Source of the DNA: Tridacna crocea
Lineage: Eukaryota > Mollusca > Bivalvia > Cardiida > Cardiidae
Assembly (NCBI GenBank): GCA_943736015.1
Contig: OX031060.1
Location: 22,831,231 to 22,895,230, forward strand
Length of the DNA stretch: 64,000 nt
Reading direction: 5' to 3'
The notes under the pieces are model-generated. The model searched no databases and was not told where the DNA came from. It was given only the letters and a program-made list of their open reading frames with translations. Shown in pieces: positions 22,266 to 34,185 of this stretch. The stretch's first letter is position 1. Every line of letters starts with the position of its first letter. Made by a program: the position numbers and the translations under genes.

Positions 22266-22722
22266 AAAAAAAAGATGTTTTCCTGAACTCTTCAAGAGTT
22301 TGCTATAACTTAACACAAAGCCATGGCGTTTTTTCAACGCTTTTTAATAATTGCTTTGATGATGATGTTGATGATTATAATAATGGTGATGGTAGTTTCG
22401 ATGGTTGAGTTGGTAGTGATGGTGGTAAAGCCGATACCGGATTTAGTAGTGGGGATAAATGTGTTTGTTTTCTTGGTGTTTTAAGGCCGACTTGAACATT
22501 ACTTGTATGTTACTAATTGTGCACCTGGATTTTTAGAGACATTAAAACCGAGAGACAGCAACAGAGAGGCAGTGAGTGTGAGAGGGAGTGAGTTTGAGAA
22601 AGGTTTTAAATTTAACAATATTTACTTAATAGTGGAAAGGTCGTATTGTGGATGAAGAAATTGTTAAATTTGTAAGCTAATGACAGAAAAGCGAAATATC
22701 TATACTGTGCTAGATTTCAATA

Positions 22723-23512
22723 GGCATGTGTTGGCTTTGATATGTGTTACCTGCATTGAATGAAGGATCCATTAAATGAGATACCCTTGTTATTATAAAA
22801 GATTGAGATTTAAAGGGCTGGCTGTAAGGGGAGGTGGAGGCCAGGGAAATTCATCGGACTTTGGTAAAATTTGAATTTGTTTTGTTGCTTTTAGTCTATT
22901 GTGTTTTTAGTCATATTGGATTTCAGTCATATGAGATATATCAGGGCGTCATTTGCATCTATCAAAGCTGTGTCGGTATTTTATTTACCAGTACATTTGC
23001 ACATTATTCCAAACCAATGGATGCTTTCCTACATCCATCAATATTTTTTTGGGGAAAAAAAACTGTTAGTGACGAGAAAGTAATATATCATGTCGCAGTG
23101 ACTCATCAAACCTCAGATAAAAATTGCAACAGCTTGGGAATCGAACCTGTGAACCCCTATTTTACAACCGCCGTTTGTCATGAGGTGAGCAACCAAGCTT
23201 AGAATTATGCTGATGATGTTTCTTGCACTTCATCAGATGTTAAAGATTATGTCAACAAAAATGAAGGTTACTATTTTTTGGTGTTTTAACGCCGACTTGA
23301 ACATTACTTGAATGTAACTAATGGTGCCTGTGAATTTCTATAGATATGAAAACAGAGAGACAGCTACACAGGCAGTGAGTGTGGGAGGGAGGGAGTTTAA
23401 GAAAGGGTTTGATTTTGACATTTTACTTTATAGTGGAAAGATTGTATTGTGGATGAAGAAATTGATAAATGTGTCAGGCGAATGACAGAAAATGTAGTGC
23501 AAGATTGTAATA
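22723..23512 (+). repeat. Long-form submonomer, unit 3
   Basis: No private change noticed; it carries the AAAACAGAGAG variant. Confidence 0.75.
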
Positions 23513-26049
23513 GGCATGTGTTGGGTTTAATAAGTGTTACCTGCATTGAATGAAGGATCCATTAAAAGAGATATCCATGTTGTTATAAAAGATGGCGATT
23601 TAAAGGGCTGGCTGTAGGGGGAGGTGGAGGCCAGGGGGATAACTTTTTACCAGTACTTCGCACAATATTGTTCCCATTGACACTGGCAGCCTTTCTCACA
23701 TAGCCTCGTCGAAAGAATTATGAGTGCTGAGATAAGATTAAATCCTGTCGCAATAATCGTCATCAATTCTATAGAGCATGTTCTCAGTGTAAGCAAATGT
23801 GTCCTTAGTCAGCAGATTTTACTTTCATCTGAAGAAGGGTGTTTGAGAAGGGTTTTGATTTTGACATTGTTACTTCAGAGTGGAAAGATTGTATTGTGGA
23901 TGAAGAAATTGATAAATGTGTCAGGCTAATGACAGAAAAGGTAGTACTAGATTGTAATAGGCATGTGTTGGGTTTAATATGTGTTACCTGCATTGAATGA
24001 AAGATCCATTAAATGAGATATCCATGTTGTTATAAAAGATGGTGATTTAAAGGGCTGGCTGTAAGGGGAGGTGGAGGTCAGGATAAAACCTTTTACCAGT
24101 ACTTCGCACAATATTGTTCCCATTGACACTGGCAGCCTTTGTCAAATAGATTCGTGGAAAGAATTATGAGTGCTGAGATAAGATTAAATCTTGTCGAAAA
24201 AATCATCATGAATTCTAAAGAGCATATTCTCAGTCTAAATAGATGTATCCTTAGTCCGCAGATTTTACTTTCACCTGCGAAAGGGAGTTTGAGAGGTTTT
24301 TTGACATTTTTACTTTATAGTGGAAAGATTGTATTGTGGATTAAGAAATTGATAAATGTGTAAAGCTGATGACAGAAAAGCTTCATGTAGAGTGTAGTAG
24401 GCATGTGTTCGGTTTAATAAACGTTACCTGCATTGAATGAAGGATCCAATCCATTAAATGAGACATCCAAGTTGTTATAAATTGTGATTTAAAGGGCTGG
24501 CTGTAAGGGGAGATGGAGGCAAGTGGAATAACTTTTTACCAGTACTTCGCATACTATTGTTCCCATTGATACTGGCAGCGTTTTTCACATAGCCTTGTGG
24601 AAAGAATTATGAGTGCTGAGATAAGATTAAATCCTGTCGCAATAATCGTCTTCAATTCTATAGAGCATATTCTCAGTCTAAGCAATTGTATCCTTAGTCC
24701 GCAGATTTTACTTTCACCGGAGAAAGGGAGTTTGAGAAAGGTTTTGATATTGACATTTCCACTTTATAGTGGAAAGATTATATTGTGGATGAAGAAATTG
24801 ATAAATGTGTAAGGGTAATGACAAAAGCTAGTGCTAGATTGTAATGTGTTGGGTTTTATATGTGTTACCTGCATTGACTGAAGGATCCATTAAATGAGAT
24901 ATCCATGTTGTTTTAAAAGATGGCGATTTAAAGTGCTGGCTGTATGGGGAGGTTGGGGTAGGGATAGAACTTTTTACCAGTACTCCGCACAATATTGTTC
25001 CTATTGACACTGGCAGCCTTTTTTTACAAAGTCTCGTCGAAATAATTATGAGTGCTGAGATAAGATTAAATCCTGTCAGAATAATCGTCATCAATTCTAT
25101 AAAGTATATTCTCAGTGTAAGCAAATGTATTATCAGTCGGCAGATTTTACTTTCACTTGAGGAAGGGAGTTTGACAAACGTTTTGATTTTGACATTTTTA
25201 CTTTAGAGTGGAAAGATTGTATTGTGGATGAAGAAATTCATAAATGCGTGAGGCTAATGACAGAAAAGCTTCTGGAAGATTGTAATAGGCATGTGCTGGG
25301 TTTAATAAGTGTTACCTGCATTGACTGAAGGATCCATTGAATGAAATACCCATGTTGTTATAAAAGATGGCGATTTACAGGGCTGGCTGTAAGGGGAGGT
25401 GGAGGCCAGGGAGATAACTTTTTACCAGTACTTCGCACAATATTGTTCCTATTGACACTGGGAGCCTTTCTCACTTAGCCTCGTCGAAAGAATTATAAGC
25501 GCTGAGAAAAGATAAAATCCTGTCGCAATAATCGTCATTAATTTTATAGAGCTTATTCTCGGTCTAAATAAATGTATCCTTAGTCCGCAGATTTTACTTT
25601 CACTTGAGGAAGGGAGTTTGACAAACGTTTTGATTTTGACATTTTTTACTTTAAGAGTGGAATGATTATATTGTGGATGAAGAAATTGATAAATGTGTGA
25701 GGCTAATGATAGAAAAGCTAATGCTGGATTGTAATAGGCATGTGTTGGTTTTAATAAGTGTTACCTGCATTGAATGAAGGATCCATTAAATGAGATATCC
25801 ATGTTGTTATAAAAGATGGTGATTTATGGGGCTGGCTTTAAGGGGAGGTGGAGGCCAGGGGATAACTTTTTACCAGTACTTCGCACAGTATTGCTTCCAT
25901 TGACACTGGCAGCCTTTCTCACATAGCCTCGTCGAAAGAATTATGAGTGCTGAGATAAGATTAAATCCTGTCGCAATAATTATCATCAATTCTATAGAGC
26001 ATATTCTCAGTCTAAGCAAATGTAGTCGGCAGATTTTAATTTCACCTAG
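23513..26049 (+). repeat. Submonomer block across units 3/4 (6 copies)
   Basis: Same order. The s7 copy has CTTGTCGAAAAAATC near 24190, private to this junction. The s4 copy has GAGTGCTGAG near 25945 instead of the GAGTACTGAG of units 1, 2, 3 and 7. Confidence 0.92.
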
Positions 26050-28859
26050 GGGGATACATTTCCAGTCTGTATCTATTTATTCCTGGAAGGGTTGTTATGT
26101 GCAAAAAGACATTGTAACTGTTTGTAAAGAACAATGATGGAAAAAAAAAAAAAAAAAACACGAAATTTGTGAGCAGTAGATTTTGATAGCTATGTGCTTA
26201 GAATTTGCAGAAGTTAATTTCAAGAATATCGATATTTTCTAGACAGTTTTGGATTCAATTAAAAAAAGTTGTAAACTATTTTGAGGGAGATCAGTGCCTT
26301 CTTTTACCAGTACTTTGCACAATATTGTTCCCATTGGCACTTGCTGCTTTCTTTGATCCGAGTCTACAAACGCTTCAGAATCAACCAGTTCCTTGTTTCT
26401 GATACTTCATTCAGCTTTAATGTTAGTCACTGAGATAAAACTTACCTCTGGAATTATTCGATATGATTAACCACTTGTAACCATTTTTGGTCCCTTGTAT
26501 GTGTGTTTCTGTAAGATGTATCGTCGGTCTGTGAAATGCAAATGTCTAGAAATTTGATTTTATTTTCAATTTAAGGAAATGCCATGCGTTACCCCCTTCA
26601 ATTTGTTCGATTTACCTTCAGTCGAAGTGTTGTACATTTAGTACGAGAAATATTTCTTTTTGTTTGAGTTTACACCTTTAGCTGTAATTGCTTGAAATTG
26701 CTTGTCAGTAGGCCCTAAAACTGTATTTCTACCTTTTTTTGACAGTACAAGTTCTTAAACCAGTACCCCCAGTTGGCGATTTCAAACCCACAAGGCCTAA
26801 AACCAACCAACAGGCAGTTGCAAGCATATTGGGCCCTGGAATTGTATCCTCAGTTCGTGGAATGTTTCCCCAATCTATTTCAAATCCTCGTAGACTTTGA
26901 AATTGTTCTATACCCAGTTGAATGTACACCCAGGCCCTAAACCACTGCCTCACTCTCGTGGTATTGTTTGCACAGTTTGCCCATACACTTTTTTCCTGAC
27001 ATGTACTTAAAATCTGTAAGATTTCAGAGAGAATCCCAAATTTAACTTGTCTTCCAGTCTTAAAACATTAGTCAGCCCAATGAACCCAAGTTAGCAACTG
27101 AACACCCCCAGTCTATGAGTCCCTCGGATACACCATAAGGCCCTGAAGCTGTGTTCTGTCTGAAAATCCACCCTTTTTCAATTCCCTTACCTTCTTGATG
27201 TACCCACAGTTCGAAGATGTCCATTGGTTACTGCAACAGCTCGCGTTATGTTATTTTAGGAATCGAGACGTAGCCTTGGTGAGATGTTACTGCAACTGTT
27301 TGCGTTATGGTATTTCAGGAATCGAGATGGTAGCCTTGGTGAGATGTATCAGTAAGCTATAAACCAGTGTCCTTCCAGAGATTTTACTCCCTACCTGTTA
27401 GCCTGCAATCCCCTGTCGGAAAGATATTCGCTTGGATCCTTGTACTTCATCTCAGACGGTGAAAGACATTCTCAGTTTGATGCTCCTTCCAATCTTGTAA
27501 CAATGTCCCTTCTATTATTTCAAACCAATGCCGTATGCCTGTATCCGTGGTCTGTCAGTTGGACAGATATAACCTCAGAATTTACAACTATGCCCTCACC
27601 GGTGATTTAGCCCCAGTCAGCTTGTTTATTCTGCTTCCTTCAAATTAGAACGTAACTTAATTGAATGTACCTTCCAACGATAAAGCTATGCCCCTGTTGT
27701 TTCACCGATAAGTCTTTGGCCTCAACGTCTTCTTTATGATCTTAACCCTTAGTCTGAACGGCCTGAAATAATGTATTCGCCCTCATGTTTCATCTCACAC
27801 ACTCTATCTCTTCTCCTTTTCTTTATTTATTTCTATCCCTCTTTTTGCAATTTCTGTTTTTCTTCACCTCTCTCCATTTAATTTTGTGTATCTCTATTGT
27901 TTCTCTTTCTCTGTGTCTCTCACACTCTATCTACTGCCTTCCGAACTCTTTTTTACTACTCTCTGTCCCTCATTTTATCTTTCTCTCAACACTGTTTTCC
28001 ACGCTCAGTCTCTCGCTGTTTCTCTGTTTCTCTGTCTGTTTGTCTGTCTCTCTCGCTTTCTGTCTTTCTCTTGCTCTGTGTATCACTCTATACCCCTTTC
28101 CATTTCTATTCCTGCTCTTCTTTTATTTCTTTCCTCTTTCTACCTGTATCTCACTGCCTTCTTTCACACAGTCTCTTTATCTCTGTTGCTTTCTGTCTCT
28201 TCCGCTATTCAACCATCTTCTGTCTCATTTTCCTATCACTCCCTATTCTGTTATGTTCTCTCTGTCTCTCTTTATTTCTCTTTGCTTCCTGCAAACTTTA
28301 CTCTTGTCTCTCCATCCTATCAATCTCTTTCGCTTTTTTCCCTATTATCTATCTTACTATCTATATATCTATCTCTATCTGTCTATCTATCTATCTATCA
28401 ATCTATCTATCTATCTATCTGTCTATCTATAAAGACTGCTTTCTCTGACCACACGATGTCCATCCTTTTCCTCCAAAAATGTACTTCCTACAATAAATTA
28501 GCTTCTTTTCTTCATATCTTCCTCAGTCTGCATGATTAATCGTTTCTCATTCGATATGATGCTCCTTCAGTCCGTAATTTTGAGTGTAATCTAACTATAT
28601 TATCATTCGAATATTTTAGAATGAAATGTTATGGTGTTACTAGCACATTTGAGACATCCTGGCAAGATCTTACAAGATTACGTAATCACCCTGTAGATTT
28701 CTACATACGACCAATTTAAATTCCCTATCGACATCAGCTATTTACCTAATGAATGCCGAAAAAGCCAAGGTTCCCATTTTATGATCTAAAGCATCTATCT
28801 ATTGGAAATAAGTCATAAAAATAAACGTAGGATTCTCAATGCTATAAGTGTGCAGTATT
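26050..28859 (+). repeat. Unit 4 spacer
   Basis: Type A apart from AAAGACATTCTC near 27465, which is shared with units 5, 6 and 8. No gene seen. Confidence 0.75.
27785..28430 (+). repeat. Pyrimidine tract with TATC microsatellite, unit 4
   Basis: The TATC array is 28346-28430, 85 bases. The following GTACTTCCTAC differs from the GTACGTCCTAC of units 1, 3 and 7. Confidence 0.9.
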
Positions 28860-29117
28860 GATTGAAGAGTGTTAAAAGTTCGATTTCAATATTAGTTCAG
28901 TTCATATTGCGGCGGCCCGTGAACTTGTCCTCTCCTGCAATTACTTTTACCAGTATTCCGCACAATATTCTTTCCAAGGCACTGACTACTTTTCAACATA
29001 AGAATCGTCAAAATAATGATAAAGGATGAGAAATGAATCATATCGCAATGACTGTAAGCAATTTGCGGAAAAAATCGACCGAGGCGGGAATAAAACTAGC
29101 AGCTCCGTGTTCTCGAT
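28860..29117 (-). mobile_element. SINE-like copy A, unit 4
   Basis: Type A sequence with the decayed B box; no unit-specific change noticed within the copy. Confidence 0.65.
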
Positions 29118-29213
29118 TTTTTTATGGTTCTCTTTATCCAGTACTCATCGTAATATTATATCCACTGGCTGCTGCCTCACATGCTCAATGTCATAAACAT
29201 CAAAACATTATTC

Positions 29214-29216
<3 letters not shown>

Positions 29217-29248
<32 letters not shown>
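29217..29248 (+). repeat. (AG)16 microsatellite, unit 4
   Basis: Perfect repeat, 32 bases. Confidence 0.95.
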
Positions 29249-29251
<3 letters not shown>

Positions 29252-29608
29252 TTTAAATGGAAAGTTGGAAAGCGCTTTTGATTTCGACACTTTTACCTTA
29301 TAGTAGCAGGGTTGCACTTTGGATAAAGAAATTGTTAAGTTTGGAAAGATTAATGACAGAAAAGAGAATTTTATGTTTCGTCCTATTTTAATAGGTATGC
29401 GTTAAAAAGTGTTCTGAAAGTAAATATAAGGGTTAATGTTTTAGCCGTCGTCCTCTTTTCCACGTAATTACCGTTAAAACAATGAACAGCACTGAGACAG
29501 CAGACGGGCAATTGATTTCATCAAATCTTGCGAACTAGGGATTGGCTACCCCCTTGTCTCTAGAACTACGGATAAACGACTGAGTTATCGAACTAGTGTT
29601 TGACAATC

Positions 29609-30395
29609 GATTGATTGATTGATTGATTGACTATATGTGTTTAACACCGTTTTCAACGATATTCGAGTTATATTGCGGCGGCCAGTTCTCTTGCCTATGC
29701 GTTCCTATAGTTTCAGTAACTAGTACTTTTCACGATATTCTTCCCAAGCCATTGACTGCTTTTCCACATAATTATAGTCAAAACTGCTGCTCAGAAAAAT
29801 TAATGCTACCACAGTGAGCATTATCAACCCTCGGAAAGAAATGACCGAGCAGGGGATACAAACCAGCCAAGCAGTGCCTCAAGCTCCGGGCAATGCAGAC
29901 CGAATACCTTTTTAAGAATCTTTGGAAGGTGAAGACAATGTGTTGATTTGAAAATGCTGTGAAGTATTTCAGGTAAATAAAAGAAGGGGGACTGAATTGG
30001 ATGATTGATTGATTGCATGTGGTTTAACACCGTTTTCAACAATATTTCAATTATATCGCGGCGGCCAGTGCACCTACCCATACTTTACTGAAGGTTCAGT
30101 AACCAGTCCTTTGTATGATATCTTCAAAATGCAAATTACTCCTTTTCAACATAACTATTATTAAAAGTGGTTTCGAGAGGCTAGCGAAGAACCAATCCTG
30201 TCGCAAAAATTATTATCAAACCTCGGAAAGACATGGCCGAGTAGGGGAATCAAACCAGCTTACCCATGTCTCAAGTTCTATAGGCTATCGACCGAATTGA
30301 TATTCGAAAATCTCTGTAGTGAAAGAAAAGTTTTGATTTTGGAATGGTGTGAAAGATTTTCAGATTTATCAAAGAAAGGTAACTAATTTGAATGG
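29609..30395 (-). mobile_element. Tandem SINE-like pair, unit 4
   Basis: Five GATT repeats at the first edge. Confidence 0.72.
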
Positions 30396-30852
30396 AAAAA
30401 AAAGATGTTTTCCTGAACTCTTCAAGAGTTTGCTATAACTTAACACAAAGCCATGGCGTTTTTTCAACGCTTTTTAATAATTGCTTTGATGATGATGTTG
30501 ATGATTATAATAATGGTGATGGTAGTTTCGATGGTTGAGTTGGTAGTGATGGTGGTAAAGCCGATACCGGATTTAGTAGTGGGGATAAATGTGTTTGTTT
30601 TCTTGGTGTTTTAAGGCCGACTTGAACATTACTTGTATGTTACTAATTGTGCACCTGGATTTTTAGAGACATTAAAACCGAGAGACAGCAACAGAGAGGC
30701 AGTGAGTGTGAGAGGGAGTGAGTTTGAGAAAGGTTTTAAATTTAACAATATTTACTTAATAGTGGAAAGGTCGTATTGTGGATGAAGAAATTGTTAAATT
30801 TGTAAGCTAATGACAGAAAAGCGAAATATCTATACTGTGCTAGATTTCAATA

Positions 30853-31642
30853 GGCATGTGTTGGCTTTGATATGTGTTACCTGCATTGAATGAAGGATCC
30901 ATTAAATGAGATACCCTTGTTATTATAAAAGATTGAGATTTAAAGGGCTGGCTGTAAGGGGAGGTGGAGGCCAGGGAAATTCATCGGACTTTGGTAAAAT
31001 TTGAATTTGTTTTGTTGCTTTTAGTCTATTGTGTTTTTAGTCATATTGGATTTCAGTCATATGAGATATATCAGGGCGTCATTTGCATCTATCAAAGCTG
31101 TGTCGGTATTTTATTTACCAGTACATTTGGACATTATTCCAAACCAATGGATGCTTTCCTACATCCATCAATATTTTTTTGGGGAAAAAAAACTGTTAGT
31201 GACGAGAAAGTAATATATCATGTCGCAGTGACTCATCAAACCTCAGATAAAAATTGCAACAGCTTGGGAATCGAACCTGTGAACCCCTATTTTACAACCG
31301 CCGTTTGTCATGAGGTGAGCAACCAAGCTTAGAATTATGCTGATGATGTTTCTTGCACTTCATCAGATGTTAAAGATTATGTCAACAAAAATGAAGGTTA
31401 CTATTTTTTGGTGTTTTAACGCCGACTTGAACATTACTTGAATGTAACTAATGGTGCCTGTGAATTTCTATAGATATGAAAACAGAGAGACAGCTACACA
31501 GGCAGTGAGTGTGGGAGGGAGGGAGTTTAAGAAAGGGTTTGATTTTGACATTTTACTTTATAGTGGAAAGATTGTATTGTGGATGAAGAAATTGATAAAT
31601 GTGTCAGGCGAATGACAGAAAATGTAGTGCAAGATTGTAATA
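30853..31642 (+). repeat. Long-form submonomer, unit 4
   Basis: Private TTTGGACATTATTCC near 31127, where the others read TTTGCACATT. Confidence 0.75.
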
Positions 31643-34185
31643 GGCATGTGTTGGGTTTAATAAGTGTTACCTGCATTGAATGAAGGATCCATTAAAAGAG
31701 ATATCCATGTTGTTATAAAAGATGGCGATTTAAAGGGCTGGCTGTAGGGGGAGGTGGAGACCAGGGGGATAACTTTTTACCAGTACTTCGCACAATATTG
31801 TTCCCATTGACACTGGCAGCCTTTCTCACATAGCCTCGTCGAAAGAATTATGAGTGCTGAGATAAGATTAAATCCTGTCGCAATAATCGTCATCAATTCT
31901 ATAGAGCATGTTCTCAGTGTAAGCAAATGTGTCCTTAGTCAGCAGATTTTACTTTCATCTGAAGAAGGGTGTTTGAGAAGGGTTTTGATTTTGACATTGT
32001 TACTTCAGAGTGGAAAGATTGTATTGTGGATGAAGAAATTGATAAATGTGTCAGGCTAATGACAGAAAAGGTAGTACTAGATTGTAATAGGCATGTGTTG
32101 GGTTTAATATGTGTTACCTGCATTGAATGAAAGATCCATTAAATGAGATATCCATGTTGTTATAAAAGATGGTGATTTAAAGGGCTGGCTGTAAGGGGAG
32201 GTGGAGGTCAGGATAAAACCTTTTACCAGTACTTCGCACAATATTGTTCCCATTGACACTGGCAGCCTTTGTCAAATAGATTCGTGGAAAGAATTATGAG
32301 TGCTGAGATAAGATTAAATCTTGTCGCAAAAATCATCATGAATTCTAAAGAGCATATTCTCAGTCTAAATAGATGTATCCTTAGTCCGCAGATTTTACTT
32401 TCACCTGCGAAAGGGAGTTTGAGAGGTTTTTTGACATTTTTACTTTATAGTGGAAAGATTGTATTGTGGATTAAGAAATTGATAAATGTGTAAAGCTGAT
32501 GACAGAAAAGCTTCATGTAGAGTGTAGTAGGCATGTGTTCGGTTTAATAAACGTTACCTGCATTGAATGAAGGATCCGATCCATTAAATGAGACATCCAA
32601 GTTGTTATAAATTGTGATTTAAAGGGCTGGCTGTAAGGGGAGATGGAGGCAAGTGGAATAACTTTTTACCAGTACTTCGCATACTATTGTTCCCATTGAT
32701 ACTGGCAGCGTTTTTCACATAGCCTTGTGGAAAGAATTATGAGTGCTGAGATAAGATTAAATCCTGTCGCAATAATCGTCTTTAATTCTATAGAGCATAT
32801 TCTCAGTCTAAGCAATTGTATCCTTAGTCCGCAGATTTTACTTTCACCGGAGAAAGGGAGTTTGAGAAAGGTTTTGATATTGACATTTCCACTTTATAGT
32901 GGAAAGATTATATTGTGGATGAAGAAATTGATAAATGTGTAAGGGTAATGACAAAAGCTAGTGCTAGATTGTAATTGGCATGTGTTGGGTTTTATATGTG
33001 TTACCTGCATTGACTGAAGGATCCATTAAATGAGATATCCATGTTGTTTTAAAAGATGGCGATTTAAAGTGCTGGCTGTATGGGGAGGTTGGGGTAGGGA
33101 TAGAACTTTTTACCAGTACTCCGCACAATATTGTTCCTATTGACACTGGCAGCCTTTTTTTACAAAGTCTCGTCGAAAGAATTATGAGTGCTGAGATAAG
33201 ATTAAATCCTGTCAGAATAATCGTCATCAATTCTATAAAGTATATTCTCAGTGTAAGCAAATGTATTATCAGTCGGCAGATTTTACTTTCACTTGAGGAA
33301 GGGAGTTTGACAAACGTTTTGATTTTGACATTTTTACTTTAGAGTGGAAAGATTGTATTGTGGATGAAGAAATTCATAAATGCGTGAGGCTAATGACAGA
33401 AAAGCTTCTGGAAGATTGTAATAGGCATGTGCTGGGTTTAATAAGTGTTACCTGCATTGACTGAAGGATCCATTGAATGAAATACCCATGTTGTTATAAA
33501 AGATGGCGATTTACAGGGCTGGCTGTAAGGGGAGGTGGAGGCCAGGGAGATAACTTTTTACCAGTACTTCGCACAATATTGTTCCTATTGACACTGGGAG
33601 CCTTTCTCACTTAGCCTCGTCGAAAGAATTATAAGCGCTGAGAAAAGATAAAATCCTGTCGCAATAATCGTCATTAATTTTATAGAGCTTATTCTCGGTC
33701 TAAATAAATGTATCCTTAGTCCGCAGATTTTACTTTCACTTGAGGAAGGGAGTTTGACAAACGTTTTGATTTTGACATTTTTTACTTTAAGAGTGGAATG
33801 ATTATATTGTGGATGAAGAAATTTATAAATGTGTGAGGCTAATGATAGAAAAGCTAATGCTAGATTGTAATAGGCATGTGTTGGTTTTAATAAGTGTTAC
33901 CTGCATTGAATGAAGGATCCATTAAATGAGATATCCATGTTGTTATAAAAGATGGTGATTTATAGGGCTGGCTTTAAGGGGAGGTGGAGGCCAGGGGATA
34001 ACTTTTTACCAGTACTTCGCACAGTATTGCTTCCATTGACACTGGCAGCCTTTCTCACATAGCCTCGTCGAAAGAATTATGAGTGCTGAGATAAGATTAA
34101 ATCCTGTCGCAATAATTATCATCAATTCTATAGAGCATATTCTCAGTCTAAGCAAATGTAGTCGGCAGATTTTAATTTCACCTAG
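31643..34185 (+). repeat. Submonomer block across units 4/5 (6 copies)
   Basis: The s2 copy (about 32971-33427) has the six-base GGCAT-containing start restored and GAAAGAATT in the core. The s3 tail has GAAATTTATAAATG near 33820, the first marker of the B haplotype. Confidence 0.92.

Larger units (their letters stand above)
16266..24399 (+). repeat. Macrosatellite unit 3 (type A)
   Basis: Length 8134. In the second submonomer it has an AGATTAATCG variant shared with units 6 and 7. It has a private ATCTTAAGC near 20651 where the others read ATCTAAAGC. Confidence 0.95.
24400..32529 (+). repeat. Macrosatellite unit 4 (type A)
   Basis: Length 8130. Its submonomer block shares TTGTTCCTATT (near 24996) with units 5 and 8 and TTATGGGGCTGG (near 25823) with unit 8. 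Private changes include CTTCAATTC near 24650 and TTTGGACAT near 31129. Confidence 0.95.
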
